Under the pieces are notes generated by a model that saw only the letters and a list, made by a program, of their open reading frames with translations, did no database searches and had not been told where the DNA came from. From an uncultured Geobacteraceae bacterium (GTDB lineage: Bacteria; Desulfobacterota; Desulfuromonadia; Geobacterales; Pseudopelobacteraceae), in assembly GCA_903876875.1 (NCBI GenBank), contig CAIRBT010000014.1:1-63192 (forward strand): DNA of 63,192 nt, written 5' to 3'. A program made the position numbers and the translations under genes. Numbering within the stretch: the stretch's first letter is position 1; each line of letters opens with the position of its first letter. This document shows, one piece after another, positions 37,313 through 47,097 of this stretch.

Positions 37313-37966
37313 ATGAACGTTATAGGAATCAACGGCAGTCCCCGAAAACAATGGAACACGGCCACGCTGGTAACCAAAGCACTGGAAGGGGCCGCAGCAG
37401 CAGGTGCGACAACGGAGTTGTTCCATCTGTATGATCTGGATTTCAAAGGGTGTAAGAGCTGTATGGCGTGCAAAACACGGGGCGGTCACAGTTACGGCAC
37501 ATGCGTCCTCAAGGATGATCTGGAGCCGGTGCTGCGAAAGATCGCCACCGCCGATGGGCTTATCATCGGCTCGCCGATCTATTTTGGCACGGTAACCGGT
37601 GAAACACGCAGCTTTCTCGAACGCCTGCTGTTTCCCTACCTTACCTACACCGTGCCCTATGGCACCCTGTTCTCCCAAAAAATGAAAACCGGCTTTATCT
37701 ACACCATGAATGTAACGGAAGAACGGAGTAAGGAATTCGGCTACGAACAGATTTTCAAGACCAATGAGCGATATGCGCAGATGCTCCTTGGTTCTGCCGA
37801 GTCGCTCTGTGTTTTTGATACCTGCCAGGTGGACGACTACTCAAAAGTGGTCATCGAAAGCTTCGACCCGCTTCATAAAGCCGCTCGACGCACAGAAGTG
37901 CTGCCGGTGGAATGTCAGCGGGCTTTTGCACTGGGGCAACGGGTGGCAGCTGTGGAGGGTGTCTGA
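37313..37966 (+). CDS. Iron-sulfur flavoprotein-like NAD(P)H-dependent oxidoreductase
   Basis: 217 aa. The N-terminal GINGSPRKQWNT phosphate loop binds FMN; C47-x2-C50-x2-C53 and C64 form an Isf-like [4Fe-4S] motif, though the last gap is 10 residues rather than the usual 4-7. GSPIYFGTVTGETRSFLERL is the FMN-binding region. Isf-type proteins reduce quinones, peroxide or O2 using ferredoxin or NAD(P)H; the actual partner is unknown. Single gene between a sigma-70 promoter and a terminator. Confidence 0.82.
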   Translation: MNVIGINGSPRKQWNTATLVTKALEGAAAAGATTELFHLYDLDFKGCKSCMACKTRGGHSYGTCVLKDDLEPVLRKIATADGLIIGSPIYFGTVTGETRSFLERLLFPYLTYTVPYGTLFSQKMKTGFIYTMNVTEERSKEFGYEQIFKTNERYAQMLLGSAESLCVFDTCQVDDYSKVVIESFDPLHKAARRTEVLPVECQRAFALGQRVAAVEGV

Positions 37967-37990
37967 CGTTTTGGTTTAGTTGACAGATGG

Positions 37991-38028
37991 GGGCAGGCTC
38001 TTTTGAGGAGAGGGGACTGCCCTTTTTT
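37991..38028 (+). terminator. Rho-independent terminator after the flavoprotein gene
   Basis: GGGCAG (37991-37996) / CTGCCC (38017-38022) with an inner pairable loop, followed by six T (38023-38028). Begins 24 bp after the stop codon. Confidence 0.7.
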
Positions 38029-38078
38029 CGTTGCTCTCTATTTTCCAATCTCTGTACCTGTCTCTTTTAATTGAAGCT

Positions 38079-38483
38079 TCACCCCTCGCAAATGGTACCC
38101 GCCAGATATTCTTCAAGCACCGGCAGATCGGCTGCGGCCCAGTCCAACTCATCCCATTGTGTCGGTACAAGCCAACGGAGGGCGTGGTGCTCGTTCATGG
38201 TGACGGTGCCGGCTCTCAGGTGGCAGGTGAAGGGGTAGAGGGTGACGGTAAAATCGGGATATGCGTGGCTGGTGGGGGTGAGTGCCCTGCCGATGTCAAC
38301 CTCCACAGCCAGCTCTTCCTTCATTTCGCGAATCAGGCAACGTTCCGGTGTCTCTCCCACTTCTATCTTGCCCCCGGGGAATTCCCATTTCAGTGGCAGG
38401 TTCATGGCCGCACTCCGCTGGGCCGCCAGAATCAGTCCGTCCTGTTCCAGTATGCCGCAGGCTACATGAACATGTTTTCTCAT
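38079..38483 (-). CDS. MutT-like Nudix hydrolase
   Basis: 134 aa. Starts MRKHVHVACGILEQDG. The Nudix box GGKIEVGETPERCLIREMKEEL fits GX5EX7REUXEEXGU. Size and box suggest 8-oxo-dGTP diphosphatase (nucleotide-pool cleaning), as in MutT, but many Nudix proteins with such size have other substrates. ATG at 38483 overlaps the stop of the DUF815 ATPase (four bases), so the two are translationally coupled. Confidence 0.88.
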   Translation of the reverse strand: MRKHVHVACGILEQDGLILAAQRSAAMNLPLKWEFPGGKIEVGETPERCLIREMKEELAVEVDIGRALTPTSHAYPDFTVTLYPFTCHLRAGTVTMNEHHALRWLVPTQWDELDWAAADLPVLEEYLAGTICEG

Positions 38484-39370
38484 GGTGTCTCCGTATGCTG
38501 CTGGAGAAGCTGGATGCCGACCCAGCGGGAGGCGAACTGATAGGCGATACGGCCGCTGTTATCCCCCTTGTCGTATGCCCACTGTATGGCCGCTTCAGCG
38601 GCTTCTGCCGTCCAGGAAAGCGATGAATTCTGCCGGGTAAAGAGTTTTTCCACCCACTGCCGGGTAACGGAGAGGTACTGCTCCTGCTTGAAAGGGTGAA
38701 AGCCGACCCAGAGGCCGAACCGGCCAGAGAGGGATATCTTTTCCTCAATGGCCTCCCCATGGTGCATTTCATTGTTGACCAGCATGGCACCCCGATTGTC
38801 GGTTTCAAATTCCGGCAGCAGGTGGCGGCGGTTGGAGGTGACGTAGATCAGTACGTTATCCGGCGGCGCATATACGGCACCATCGAGGGCACTTTTGAGC
38901 ATCTTGTAACTGGACTCTCCCACTTCAAAGGAAACGTCATCGGAAAAGATAATAAAGCGATAGGGGAGGCGTTTGATACTGTCCACAATGTCAGGGAGGT
39001 GAACCAGGTCACTCTTGTCCACCTGGACGATACGGAGCCCCTTGTTGGCATAGTTGTTCAGTACAGCGCGGATCAACGATGATTTTCCGGTGCCACGCGT
39101 TCCCCAGAGCAGGGTGTTGTTGGCCGGGTATTCAGCTAAAAATTGACGGGTGTTCTCCACGACAATCCGTTTTTGTTCTTCTATGCCGAGCAGGTCGTCC
39201 AGAGAAATGGCCTCAATACTCTCCACCGGTTCCAGATAGCCGCCAAAGGAGTGGCGTCGCCAGTTTGCTGCGTGGCAGAGAGCCCAATCCACCGCAGCTA
39301 CCGGTTTAGGTAACAGCAGTTGCAGAGAAGAAAGTACCTGTTTCAGTTGTGCCGAGAGTTCGCTATCCAT
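38480..39370 (-). CDS. DUF815 family ATPase
   Basis: 296 aa from ATG 39370; the open frame continues 41 codons upstream, but that would overlap the chemoreceptor gene's end, and homology begins near the internal Met. Walker A is LLWGTRGTGKSSL (residues about 87-99); Walker B-like FIIFSDDVSFE; sensor TSNRRHL; the C-terminal segment HGEAIEEKISLSGRFGL is characteristic. AAA+-like, function unknown, conserved widely. Coupled to a Nudix gene. Confidence 0.85.
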   Translation of the reverse strand: MDSELSAQLKQVLSSLQLLLPKPVAAVDWALCHAANWRRHSFGGYLEPVESIEAISLDDLLGIEEQKRIVVENTRQFLAEYPANNTLLWGTRGTGKSSLIRAVLNNYANKGLRIVQVDKSDLVHLPDIVDSIKRLPYRFIIFSDDVSFEVGESSYKMLKSALDGAVYAPPDNVLIYVTSNRRHLLPEFETDNRGAMLVNNEMHHGEAIEEKISLSGRFGLWVGFHPFKQEQYLSVTRQWVEKLFTRQNSSLSWTAEAAEAAIQWAYDKGDNSGRIAYQFASRWVGIQLLQQHTETP

Positions 39371-39470
39371 GGCTATACCCCGTTGCATATAAGTCTGTTC
39401 AAATGAGAAATCCCGTACCTCCGGCTCTGCGGGGGTACGGGACGATGCTTGTCGTATCGGCCAGGTGCTG

Positions 39471-41117
39471 CTATGCCAATCTGAACTGTCCAACCATGGC
39501 CTTCAACTCTTCCGCCAGGGTGGAGAGTGAATTAGCCGCCACTGATTCTTCGTGGGATGAGGTGGATGAAATATGGGCTACTTCGGTAATCTGCTGGATG
39601 TTGTTGTTGATTTCCATGGTGGTTGCCGTCTGCTCCTCTGCTGCCACCGCTATCTGGTTCACCTGGTTGCTGACATTGGCGATCTGTTCAAGGATATGGT
39701 GCAGTGCCTCACCCGATTTAGCCGCTTCCAGGGTTCCCTGCTCGACTTGCAGCACGCCGTCGTTCATGGCCGCAACGGCACTCTTGGTTTCTCCCTGAAT
39801 GGCTTTGATCATCTCACCAATTTCCCTGGTTGCCCGGGTGGTTCTTTCGGCCAGTGCCCTGACTTCGTCGGCCACAACAGCAAAACCTCTCCCCTGCTCA
39901 CCGGCGCGAGCCGCTTCAATGGCGGCGTTGAGGGCAAGCAGATTTGTCTGGTCGGCAATATCTTCAATGGTGCCGATGATGTTGCCGATCTGTTCCGATT
40001 TGGCTCCCAGGGTTTCAACCGTCTGTGCCGTGGCTCGTACCCGGTCGGCAATGCGGCTCATAACCGTTACGGTGGCTTCAACGACCTGGGCTCCCACGTT
40101 GGCAGCCTCATTGGCCTTGGCAGAATCATCGGCTGCAGAATGGCAGTTGCGGGCTATTTCTGAAGAGGTGGCTGCCATCTCTTCGCAGGCGGTCGCAATG
40201 GTGCTTGCCTGTGCCGCCAACTCTTCCGTGCTGGTGGCCATCTGGCCTGAGGTACTGTGCATCTGCATTGCTGCTGACGAGACCGAATGGCTATTGTCGG
40301 AAACGCGCTTGATGACATCCGACAGTTGCTCCGCCATGACGTTCACCTCTTTGCCCAGCATGCCCATCTCATCCTCGGAGAGGTTTGAAGACCTGACCGT
40401 CAGATTGCCGTTGGCAATGGACGCCATGACTTTCAGCACGTCTGCCAGTGACCGGGTAATCCCCCGCCCAATGAGGGTGCTGATCAGCAGGGAGATCACC
40501 ACCACAGCACAGACGGTCATAGTGCAGTAAATAATCGAATTTGAAGCGGATTTATCGGCAGCAATGAAGAGTTCTCCGCTGTTTTTAATATTGGTCGAAT
40601 TGAGGGCCTCAATTGCTTTCGCCGGTTTGGCATAGAGCGGCGCAACCGTTCCGGTGCCGAAGGCTATTGCCTCGGCAAGGGCAGTTTTGTTGTTGGTACT
40701 ATGTGCCACCAGCAGCATTTCGGCAACCTTGTTTCCCATGGCTTCATATGCCTCACACCCCTCTTTGAACTGGGTGAGCTGGTTTTTATCTTCCGGGGTG
40801 AGTTTGGACTGTTCTGCGTCGCTGATAAGCTTTTTGATTCTCACCATCTGGGCTTTGTAATCGTCGTTCTTTGTCTGAAGCTTGTCCATATCTTCAAGAG
40901 CCATCAGGTACACCAGGTCAAGTCGTGCGGTCAGGAGGAGACTCTTCAATTCACCATACACCGCCACATTACGTACATTGTTGTTAAGTTCCCGCAGATC
41001 ATTGTTCGCATGTTTCTGATTTGCAATGCTCATAATACCAACGATGACTACCCCGATTATGCCCAATGACACCAGTGTCAAGAGCTTGGTTCTTAGTTTC
41101 AGATCGACCCATTTCAT
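39471..41117 (-). CDS. Methyl-accepting chemotaxis protein with four-helix sensor
   Basis: 548 aa. TM1 about residues 9-32, periplasmic about 33-190 with helical content like the 4HB_MCP domain, TM2 about 195-218, HAMP (about 219-270), then the signalling domain with the tip [19 protein letters not shown]. The cytoplasmic part lacks a CZB domain and any C-terminal CheR-binding pentapeptide (ends VGQFRLA). The tip and adjacent sequence are almost identical to the receptor at 25850, so they can mix in the same arrays. Ligand unknown. Confidence 0.9.
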   Translation of the reverse strand: MKWVDLKLRTKLLTLVSLGIIGVVIVGIMSIANQKHANNDLRELNNNVRNVAVYGELKSLLLTARLDLVYLMALEDMDKLQTKNDDYKAQMVRIKKLISDAEQSKLTPEDKNQLTQFKEGCEAYEAMGNKVAEMLLVAHSTNNKTALAEAIAFGTGTVAPLYAKPAKAIEALNSTNIKNSGELFIAADKSASNSIIYCTMTVCAVVVISLLISTLIGRGITRSLADVLKVMASIANGNLTVRSSNLSEDEMGMLGKEVNVMAEQLSDVIKRVSDNSHSVSSAAMQMHSTSGQMATSTEELAAQASTIATACEEMAATSSEIARNCHSAADDSAKANEAANVGAQVVEATVTVMSRIADRVRATAQTVETLGAKSEQIGNIIGTIEDIADQTNLLALNAAIEAARAGEQGRGFAVVADEVRALAERTTRATREIGEMIKAIQGETKSAVAAMNDGVLQVEQGTLEAAKSGEALHHILEQIANVSNQVNQIAVAAEEQTATTMEINNNIQQITEVAHISSTSSHEESVAANSLSTLAEELKAMVGQFRLA

Positions 41118-41161
41118 GATTGCACTCCCTTTTAACTAAATAAAACAATTACATGTGACCA

Positions 41162-41190
41162 AATTAACGTAAGTGGTGTGTGGTAGTCAA
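41162..41190 (-). promoter_or_regulatory. Predicted sigma-70 promoter of the second chemoreceptor
   Basis: Minus-strand TTGACT (41190-41185), 17-bp spacer, TTAATT (41167-41162), about 45 bp before the ATG. The -10 is a weak match. Confidence 0.35.
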
Positions 41191-41314
41191 GAAGCTTTTG
41201 AAAATACAAATATACCTTTACTTTTTATTACAATATTTGTACAGTCGTAAAATACATGATTTAAAAATTATAATAATTTTCATGATGTTATACTTGCTTG
41301 TCGGGAGCGTTGCA

Positions 41315-41992
41315 ATGTTTTTAAAGGTGGCCGATCTTGCCGCAGCGGCAGCTGTCGACGAAAAAACCGTACTGCACTGGATCAGGTATGACGGTCTCCC
41401 TGCCCATAAACAGAATGAGCGCTACCAAATTAATCGGATTGATCTGCTGGAGTGGGCCACCAGCAAGGGGATAACTATTCCTCCCGATATTTTTGAGGTC
41501 GGTGCGGGAGCGGATGAACGGTCACCTGTTTCAGGGGCCCTCCGGCGTGGCGGTATCCACTACCAGCTTCCGGGAGATACTCCTGAAACGGTGCTGCGGG
41601 AGGTGGTCTCGCGGTTGACACTTCCTCCCGGTATGGATCCGGAATTTCTGCTACAGACCCTGCTGGCTCGGGAAGCCTTGGGCTCCACCGCCTTTGGCAA
41701 CGGCATTGCCATTCCCCACGTTCGTAATCCGATCGTCGGCCAGTCGGGGGAATCTGCCATTAGTCTCTGCTTTCTCGAAAAACCCATTGATTTTGTTGCG
41801 GTGGATGGACAGCCGGTTACCATTCTCTTTACTTTGGTGACGCCAAATGTCACTACCCATCTGCAGCTTCTGGCAAAGCTGGCTTTTCTCCTCCATGATC
41901 ACGCTTTTCAGGAGTTGCTTCACCGTCCCGGCAGCGAGACGGAGATCATGGCGGCTATCACCCGGTTGGAGGATACAATAATCAGGAGGTAG
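41315..41992 (+). CDS. HTH plus PTS EIIA (PtsN/Fru-type) fusion protein
   Basis: 225 aa from ATG 41315 (GGAG at 41303-41306); the frame opens upstream but is AT-rich and unlike coding sequence there. Residues 1-60 are an excisionase/MerR-like helix-turn-helix (VADLAAAAAVDEKTVLHWIR, RYQINRIDLLEW); residues about 80-225 a PTS EIIA domain of the fructose/nitrogen class, with the phosphorylatable His135 in IAIPHVRNP. No EIIB/EIIC here. Its stop lies six bases before the first Ehr subunit, whose ribosome binding site overlaps this gene's end: it heads the Ehr operon and is probably its regulator or a PTS-status sensor (inference). Confidence 0.85.
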   Translation: MFLKVADLAAAAAVDEKTVLHWIRYDGLPAHKQNERYQINRIDLLEWATSKGITIPPDIFEVGAGADERSPVSGALRRGGIHYQLPGDTPETVLREVVSRLTLPPGMDPEFLLQTLLAREALGSTAFGNGIAIPHVRNPIVGQSGESAISLCFLEKPIDFVAVDGQPVTILFTLVTPNVTTHLQLLAKLAFLLHDHAFQELLHRPGSETEIMAAITRLEDTIIRR

Positions 41993-41998
41993 TCTGTT

Positions 41999-44005
41999 AT
42001 GGCACTTGAGTGGTTTGCCCCAAGTACCCTGATTTTTTCTGCCACACTGGTGGCGGCGTTTTCCGGGATTCCGTCGTTACTCTCCCCCCCTCGGCTTGCT
42101 GCACGTTCCCAGCTACTGTCAGTGATTCTGATGCTCCTCGCCTCCGTTACCGGATTGGCGGGTGCTTTGGCGTCGCTGGTTACCCGGCACTCCACGCTGT
42201 TTCAACTCACCTGGTCTCTTCCTTTTGGTCCGCTTCAGCTTGGCATCGATCCCCTTTCAGCATGGTTTCTGCTCCCTATCTTTGGCGTCACCGGCTGTGC
42301 CGCTCTCTATGCGCGGGCTTACTGGCACGCCGACCGCCATTCTGCCTCGGTGCGTCCCCTGACCTTTTTCTTCGGTATTATGACCGCCGGTATGGCGGGG
42401 GTGGTGCTGGCACGTGACGCGTTCAGTTTTTTGTTCGCTTGGGAAATAATGGCTCTTGCCGCCTATTTTTTGGTTTCCACTGAACATGAAAAACCGGAGG
42501 TTCGTGAAGCCGGTATCCTGTACATGATCACCACTCACACCGGTACCCTTGGTCTGTTTGTACTTTTTCCACTGTTATATCTGCTTACCGGTTCCTGGCT
42601 GTTTCCCTCCCCACTGACTCTCACCGCCTCGCCCGGTCTTCCGTCGGCACTCTTTCTTGCCGCCCTGTTTGCCTTTGGCCTGAAGGCCGGTATTATGCCA
42701 TTTCATATCTGGCTTCCCTCTGCCCATGCCAACGCTCCCAGTCATGTTTCTGCCGCCATGTCAGGGGTTATCCTGAAAATCGGCATCTACGGACTTATCA
42801 GAACCCTCTCATTTTTCCATGGTGTGCCACTCTGGTGGGGATGCAGTGTGCTGCTACTTGGTGGGGTGTCGGGGGTTATCGGCGTGGCCTTTGCCATTGG
42901 ACAGCATGATTTGAAACGGCTACTGGCGTACCACAGCATCGAAAATATCGGCATTATTTTCATGGGGGTCGGGGTAGCACTGATTGGGCAAACGGTCGGT
43001 TCCGAGCCGATGATGTTACTTGGAATGGCGGGGGCTCTGCTGCACGTGGTCAACCATGCACTGTTCAAAGCATTACTCTTTCTGGGAGCCGGGTCGGTTA
43101 TCCATGGCACCGGCACCAGAGAAATCGATCTGCTGGGAGGGGTGGGCAGAAAGCTTCCCGTTACGGCTCTGCTGTTCGGGGTTGGTTCCGTGGCTATCTG
43201 CGGACTGCCACCCCTGAACGGTTTTGTCAGTGAATTGTTAATCTACCTCGGTTTGTTCCACGGCATACAGGCAGATGGGGGAGGGGCGGTGGCGGTGGCA
43301 CTGGCAACACCGGTCCTGGCACTGGTCGGTGCCTTGGCAGTTGCCTGTTTTGTCAAGGTATACGGCATTGTCTTCCTGGGTTCTCCCCGTTCTGACCACC
43401 ATGTCGCCCACCATGAAGCGGGGTGGCAGATGCTGCTGCCAATGGTGCTGCTGGGAGTGGGGTGTCTGGCCATCGGTATTGTACCGGGGGGGATTGCCGG
43501 GGCGTTGCAGTATGCCAGCAGGTCGGTGCTCCCGGACGTTGTCGGCCAAGGGGGACTCCTGCTCTCCGGGGTGGTACCTCTGATGGTTCTTACGGTTGTC
43601 TCCCTGTTACTGCTTGCCCTGATGGTACTGCTGGGATGGTGGTACCGTCGTCTTATTTCCTCCTCAACCGGTTTCGCTCCCACCTGGGGATGCGGTTACC
43701 AGCGTCCCGCTCCCCGCATGCAATATACCGCTTCCTCCTTTGCTGAAATGCTGATCGGGCTTTTTTCCTTTGCTCTGAGGCCAAAACAGCATCGACCGGA
43801 CAAAATGAAAGGGCTTTTCCCCGCCTCTGCCCGGTTTTTCAGTCATGTGCCGGAGGCGGTACTTGAACTGCTCTACATCCCGGTACTTCAGGAGCTTTAC
43901 CGTCGGTTTTCCGGAATTCGAAGAATGCAGAGTGGTATTTTACAACAGTACGTACTCTATAGTTTGATAACCCTTATCCTTTTACTGGCAGCCAGCTATT
44001 TCTGA
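41999..44005 (+). CDS. Ehr membrane subunit, NuoL/HyfB-like (paralogue 1)
   Basis: 668 aa with about 14-16 transmembrane helices. Key antiporter-like elements: DPLSAWFLLP, FAWEIMALAAYF (conserved Glu), FGLKAGIMPFHIWLPSAH (conserved Lys), MSGVILKIGIYG, and a C-terminal cytoplasmic APTWGCGYQR tail. ATG 41999 with AGGAGG at 41984-41989. Ion-translocating subunit of an energy-converting hydrogenase-related complex. It and the next gene are tandem paralogues with the same tail. No NuoL lateral-helix-like long extension is evident. Confidence 0.9.
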   Translation: MALEWFAPSTLIFSATLVAAFSGIPSLLSPPRLAARSQLLSVILMLLASVTGLAGALASLVTRHSTLFQLTWSLPFGPLQLGIDPLSAWFLLPIFGVTGCAALYARAYWHADRHSASVRPLTFFFGIMTAGMAGVVLARDAFSFLFAWEIMALAAYFLVSTEHEKPEVREAGILYMITTHTGTLGLFVLFPLLYLLTGSWLFPSPLTLTASPGLPSALFLAALFAFGLKAGIMPFHIWLPSAHANAPSHVSAAMSGVILKIGIYGLIRTLSFFHGVPLWWGCSVLLLGGVSGVIGVAFAIGQHDLKRLLAYHSIENIGIIFMGVGVALIGQTVGSEPMMLLGMAGALLHVVNHALFKALLFLGAGSVIHGTGTREIDLLGGVGRKLPVTALLFGVGSVAICGLPPLNGFVSELLIYLGLFHGIQADGGGAVAVALATPVLALVGALAVACFVKVYGIVFLGSPRSDHHVAHHEAGWQMLLPMVLLGVGCLAIGIVPGGIAGALQYASRSVLPDVVGQGGLLLSGVVPLMVLTVVSLLLLALMVLLGWWYRRLISSSTGFAPTWGCGYQRPAPRMQYTASSFAEMLIGLFSFALRPKQHRPDKMKGLFPASARFFSHVPEAVLELLYIPVLQELYRRFSGIRRMQSGILQQYVLYSLITLILLLAASYF

Positions 44006-44170
44006 TGGTTGTTCACTGACAGGGAGAGGGAGAAACAGGGGCAGAGTCAGAGAACGTGCATTTTGGAAACAGTTTTTTATTGACACCGGCCGGTTGGGGG
44101 GTTCACTATCGGGTGTCGCCTGACACGCAGTTCCCGGTGTTGGGCAGTTCTCTGTCAAGGGGTCGTTCCT

Positions 44171-46165
44171 ATGTATTCCGTGCTGCAGGATTCCGTTGAC
44201 CCTGCGCTGCTGGTGCTTGATGCCACGCTTGTCATGGGGTGTGCCGGAATTCCCGGTCTGTTCCTGAAAAGGCCCGGTCCCGGTCAGGCGGTGGCTGCCC
44301 TCTGTACCACACTCGCAGCCCTGGTTGGTATTGCGACGGCACTTAAGCTGCTTTTTTCCGGTACAACTGCCAGCTGTAGTCTTGCGTGGAATCTGCCGTT
44401 CGGCTCCTGTGAGCTGGCCATAGACCCGCTTTCAGCCCTCTTTCTGATCCCGGTATTTCTGGTTACCGCCGCCGGTTCCCTGTTTGCGGTCGGTTACTGG
44501 CCGGCGGTGCGGAACCGCCGAAGTGAACCGGGATTAACCTTCTTTTACGGCATCCTGGGGGCCTCCATGGCCTTGGTGCTGCTGGCGAGAAATACACTCT
44601 TTTTCATGATGGTGTGGGAAGTTATGGCACTTTCCGCCTATTTTCTGATTGTAACTGAACATGAGCGGGAGGAGGTTCGGCGGGCTGGTATCATTTATCT
44701 GCTTGCCACCCATTGCGGCACCGCCCTGCTGCTGCTCTTTTTCTCCCTGCTGGCCGCCCGAACCGGCAGCTTTCTACTCCCTGCCACCGGTTCACTTTCG
44801 GCACTCACGCCGCTGGCTCCGGTCATGGCAGTGGCAGCATTGATCGGATTCGGAGCCAAGGCCGGCCTCATGCCGCTCCACTTCTGGCTTCCCCCTGCCC
44901 ATGCCAATGCCCCGAGTCATGTTTCGGCATTGATGTCCGGTGTTATGTTGAAAATGGGCATCTACGGCATTCTCCGGTCCGCCTCGTTTTTTTATGATAT
45001 TCCCTTGTTATGGGGAACCCTCCTGACCATTGTTGGTCTCACTTCGGCACTGCTCGGCATCGCATTCGCCCTGGCGCAGCGGGATTTGAAACGGCTGCTG
45101 GCCTGCAGCAGCATCGAAAATATCGGCATCATTACCATCGGCACCGGGGTTGCTCTGGTCGGAGCGGCGAGTCAGAGTACGGAGTTGGTGTATCTTGGGG
45201 CTGCCGGGGCACTGCTCCATGTGCTGAATCACAGCCTCTTCAAACCGCTCCTCTTCCTCGGTTCCGGCGTTATTATTCATGCCACCGGCACACGGGACAT
45301 GAACCTGATGGGGGGGCTTGGTAAAACTATGCCGCGCATTGGCGGGCTTTTTCTGGTGGGAACCGTTGCTATTTGCGGTATTCCTCCACTGAATGGTTTT
45401 GTCAGCGAATTTCTGCTCTATCTTGGTTTTTTCTCCCAGATTCAGGGAGACAAGCTGATCTATTTGATGGGGGCAGCTCCTCTGTTGGCACTGGTGGGTG
45501 GTCTGGCGGTGCTCACCTTTACCAAACTATATAGTTCGGTGTTTCTTGGCACCCCCCGCAGTTTGTGGAGTGGTCATCGGGGGGGAGAACTGCCCATGGG
45601 GGTGCCGATGGCTCTTTTTGCCCTGCTCTGTCTACTGATCGGTGTGGTGCCCCAGACGGCACTCTCGTTGGTGTCTTCAGCGGTTACAGCCCTGTTTCCC
45701 CGGCTACCACTCTCGCCCCTTGCTGTGGAGTACGGTGCCATTCTGGAGAAGCTCTCCCTGGCAGGCGTGTTGCTTCTGACCATAGTTCTGGTCATTACGC
45801 TCCTGTGGAGATGGCGTCTTGGCCGGGAACCGGTAACGGCGGCACCAACCTGGGGGTGTGGTTATCAGCGGGGAACATCCCGCATGCAGTATGGTGCCAC
45901 CTCTTTTTCCGAACTGGCAGTGTCCATCGGCAATGGTGTTCTCGGTCAACGAATCGGGCGTCCGCTCCTTACCGGACTTTTTCCGGAGCGTTCCGAGTGC
46001 AGCGATCTGCCGAGTGAAACCCTGCTTGACCGGATTATCGCCCCTTTTTTGCAGGCTGTTGGCATAGCATTTGCTTTTTTACGTCGTTTGCAGAACGGGT
46101 TGATGCATATATACGTACTCTATATTTTTGCCACGCTGTTCATTTTGATGCTCTGGGCTCACTGA
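44171..46165 (+). CDS. Ehr membrane subunit, NuoL/HyfB-like (paralogue 2)
   Basis: 664 aa, same layout as paralogue 1 including the DPLSALFLIPVF, MVWEVMALSAYF, FGAKAGLMPLHFWLPPAH, MSGVMLKMGIYG elements and the APTWGCGYQR tail. ATG 44171 has AAGGGG about 9 bp upstream. The 165-bp gap from paralogue 1 carries no gene; it may hold an internal promoter (TTGACA at about 44080) but no good -10 follows. Having two different HyfB-like subunits implies more ion-pumping units in the complex. Confidence 0.9.
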   Translation: MYSVLQDSVDPALLVLDATLVMGCAGIPGLFLKRPGPGQAVAALCTTLAALVGIATALKLLFSGTTASCSLAWNLPFGSCELAIDPLSALFLIPVFLVTAAGSLFAVGYWPAVRNRRSEPGLTFFYGILGASMALVLLARNTLFFMMVWEVMALSAYFLIVTEHEREEVRRAGIIYLLATHCGTALLLLFFSLLAARTGSFLLPATGSLSALTPLAPVMAVAALIGFGAKAGLMPLHFWLPPAHANAPSHVSALMSGVMLKMGIYGILRSASFFYDIPLLWGTLLTIVGLTSALLGIAFALAQRDLKRLLACSSIENIGIITIGTGVALVGAASQSTELVYLGAAGALLHVLNHSLFKPLLFLGSGVIIHATGTRDMNLMGGLGKTMPRIGGLFLVGTVAICGIPPLNGFVSEFLLYLGFFSQIQGDKLIYLMGAAPLLALVGGLAVLTFTKLYSSVFLGTPRSLWSGHRGGELPMGVPMALFALLCLLIGVVPQTALSLVSSAVTALFPRLPLSPLAVEYGAILEKLSLAGVLLLTIVLVITLLWRWRLGREPVTAAPTWGCGYQRGTSRMQYGATSFSELAVSIGNGVLGQRIGRPLLTGLFPERSECSDLPSETLLDRIIAPFLQAVGIAFAFLRRLQNGLMHIYVLYIFATLFILMLWAH

Positions 46166-46184
46166 AACCTGTCGGGGAACTGCC

Positions 46185-47093
46185 ATGATGAACTGTCTTA
46201 TCCACATAACTCTTGCCCTGGTGATGCCGCCGCTGCTCCTGGGGGTGATCGGTAAAACCAAGGCTGCTTTTGCCGGAAGAGTCGGTGCACCGTTTCTTCA
46301 GTCCTATTACGATATCTTCCGTTTGCTCCGGAAGGGGACGGTATTCAGCAGCACCACCAGTTGGGTGTTTCGTGCTGGCCCCGTCGTCGCTCTGGCAACG
46401 ACCGCAGTTGCCGCGCTGTTGGTTCCCTTTGGAGCCCATCCGTCCCCCATTTCCTTTAACGGGGACATGATTCTGTACGCCTACCTGTTTGCCCTGGGAC
46501 GTTTTTTTACCATGGCCGCCGCCCTGGATACCGGCTCAAGTTTTGAGGGAATGGGGGCTGCCCGAGAGGCAACCTTTTCCTGTCTTGCCGAACCAACCCT
46601 CTTTTTTGCTCTGATTACCTTGTCGCGCCTTTCCAGTTCCACGAACCTGACCGGTATGCTCTCCAATGTCAGCGGTGGTGCCTGGCTCTATGCAGGGGCC
46701 TCACTGTTGCTGCTGGTGGGGGGGATGTTTATCGTACTGCTTTCGGAAAATTGCCGTATCCCCTTTGATGATCCGAATACCCATCTGGAATTGACGATGA
46801 TTCATGAGGTTATGGTGCTTGATCACAGCGGCCCGGCCTTCGCACTTATTCAGTACGGCGCAAGCATGAAGCTGTTTGTGCTGGGAGCCTTTTTCGTCCA
46901 ATTGGCACTCCCGTTTGCCACCGGAAACCCGCTGGCAGACTGGGGGGTTTTTATCTGCTCCATGCTACTGCTGGCAATTGTTATTGGAACTGTTGAGTCT
47001 GTCATGGCTCGTCTCCGGCTGGTGCGGGTTCCCCAGTTATTAGTGGCGGCGATCATACTGGCCGCCTTTTCTACTCTGCTCGTTATCAGGTGA
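46185..47093 (+). CDS. Ehr membrane subunit, HyfC/NuoH-like
   Basis: 302 aa, eight hydrophobic helices. KTKAAFAGRVGAPFLQSYYD and SENCRIPFDDPNTHLELTM, HEVMVLDHSGP are signatures of the respiratory-chain subunit 1 family (HyfC/HycD/NuoH), which links the redox arm to the ion-pumping arm. An alternative Met one codon later exists. Tight spacing on both sides (19 and 4 bp). Confidence 0.9.
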   Translation: MMNCLIHITLALVMPPLLLGVIGKTKAAFAGRVGAPFLQSYYDIFRLLRKGTVFSSTTSWVFRAGPVVALATTAVAALLVPFGAHPSPISFNGDMILYAYLFALGRFFTMAAALDTGSSFEGMGAAREATFSCLAEPTLFFALITLSRLSSSTNLTGMLSNVSGGAWLYAGASLLLLVGGMFIVLLSENCRIPFDDPNTHLELTMIHEVMVLDHSGPAFALIQYGASMKLFVLGAFFVQLALPFATGNPLADWGVFICSMLLLAIVIGTVESVMARLRLVRVPQLLVAAIILAAFSTLLVIR

Positions 47094-47097
47094 TGCT

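Noticed and set aside
41180-41314. Upstream extension of the HTH-EIIA gene (45 codons)
   Set aside because: AT-rich, Ile/Tyr/Lys-laden peptide unlike coding sequence of this genome; good GGAG-ATG pair at 41315.
44006-44170. Sigma-54 promoter between the two HyfB paralogues
   Set aside because: No GG-N10-GC arrangement with correct spacing was found; only a lone TTGACA without a good -10.
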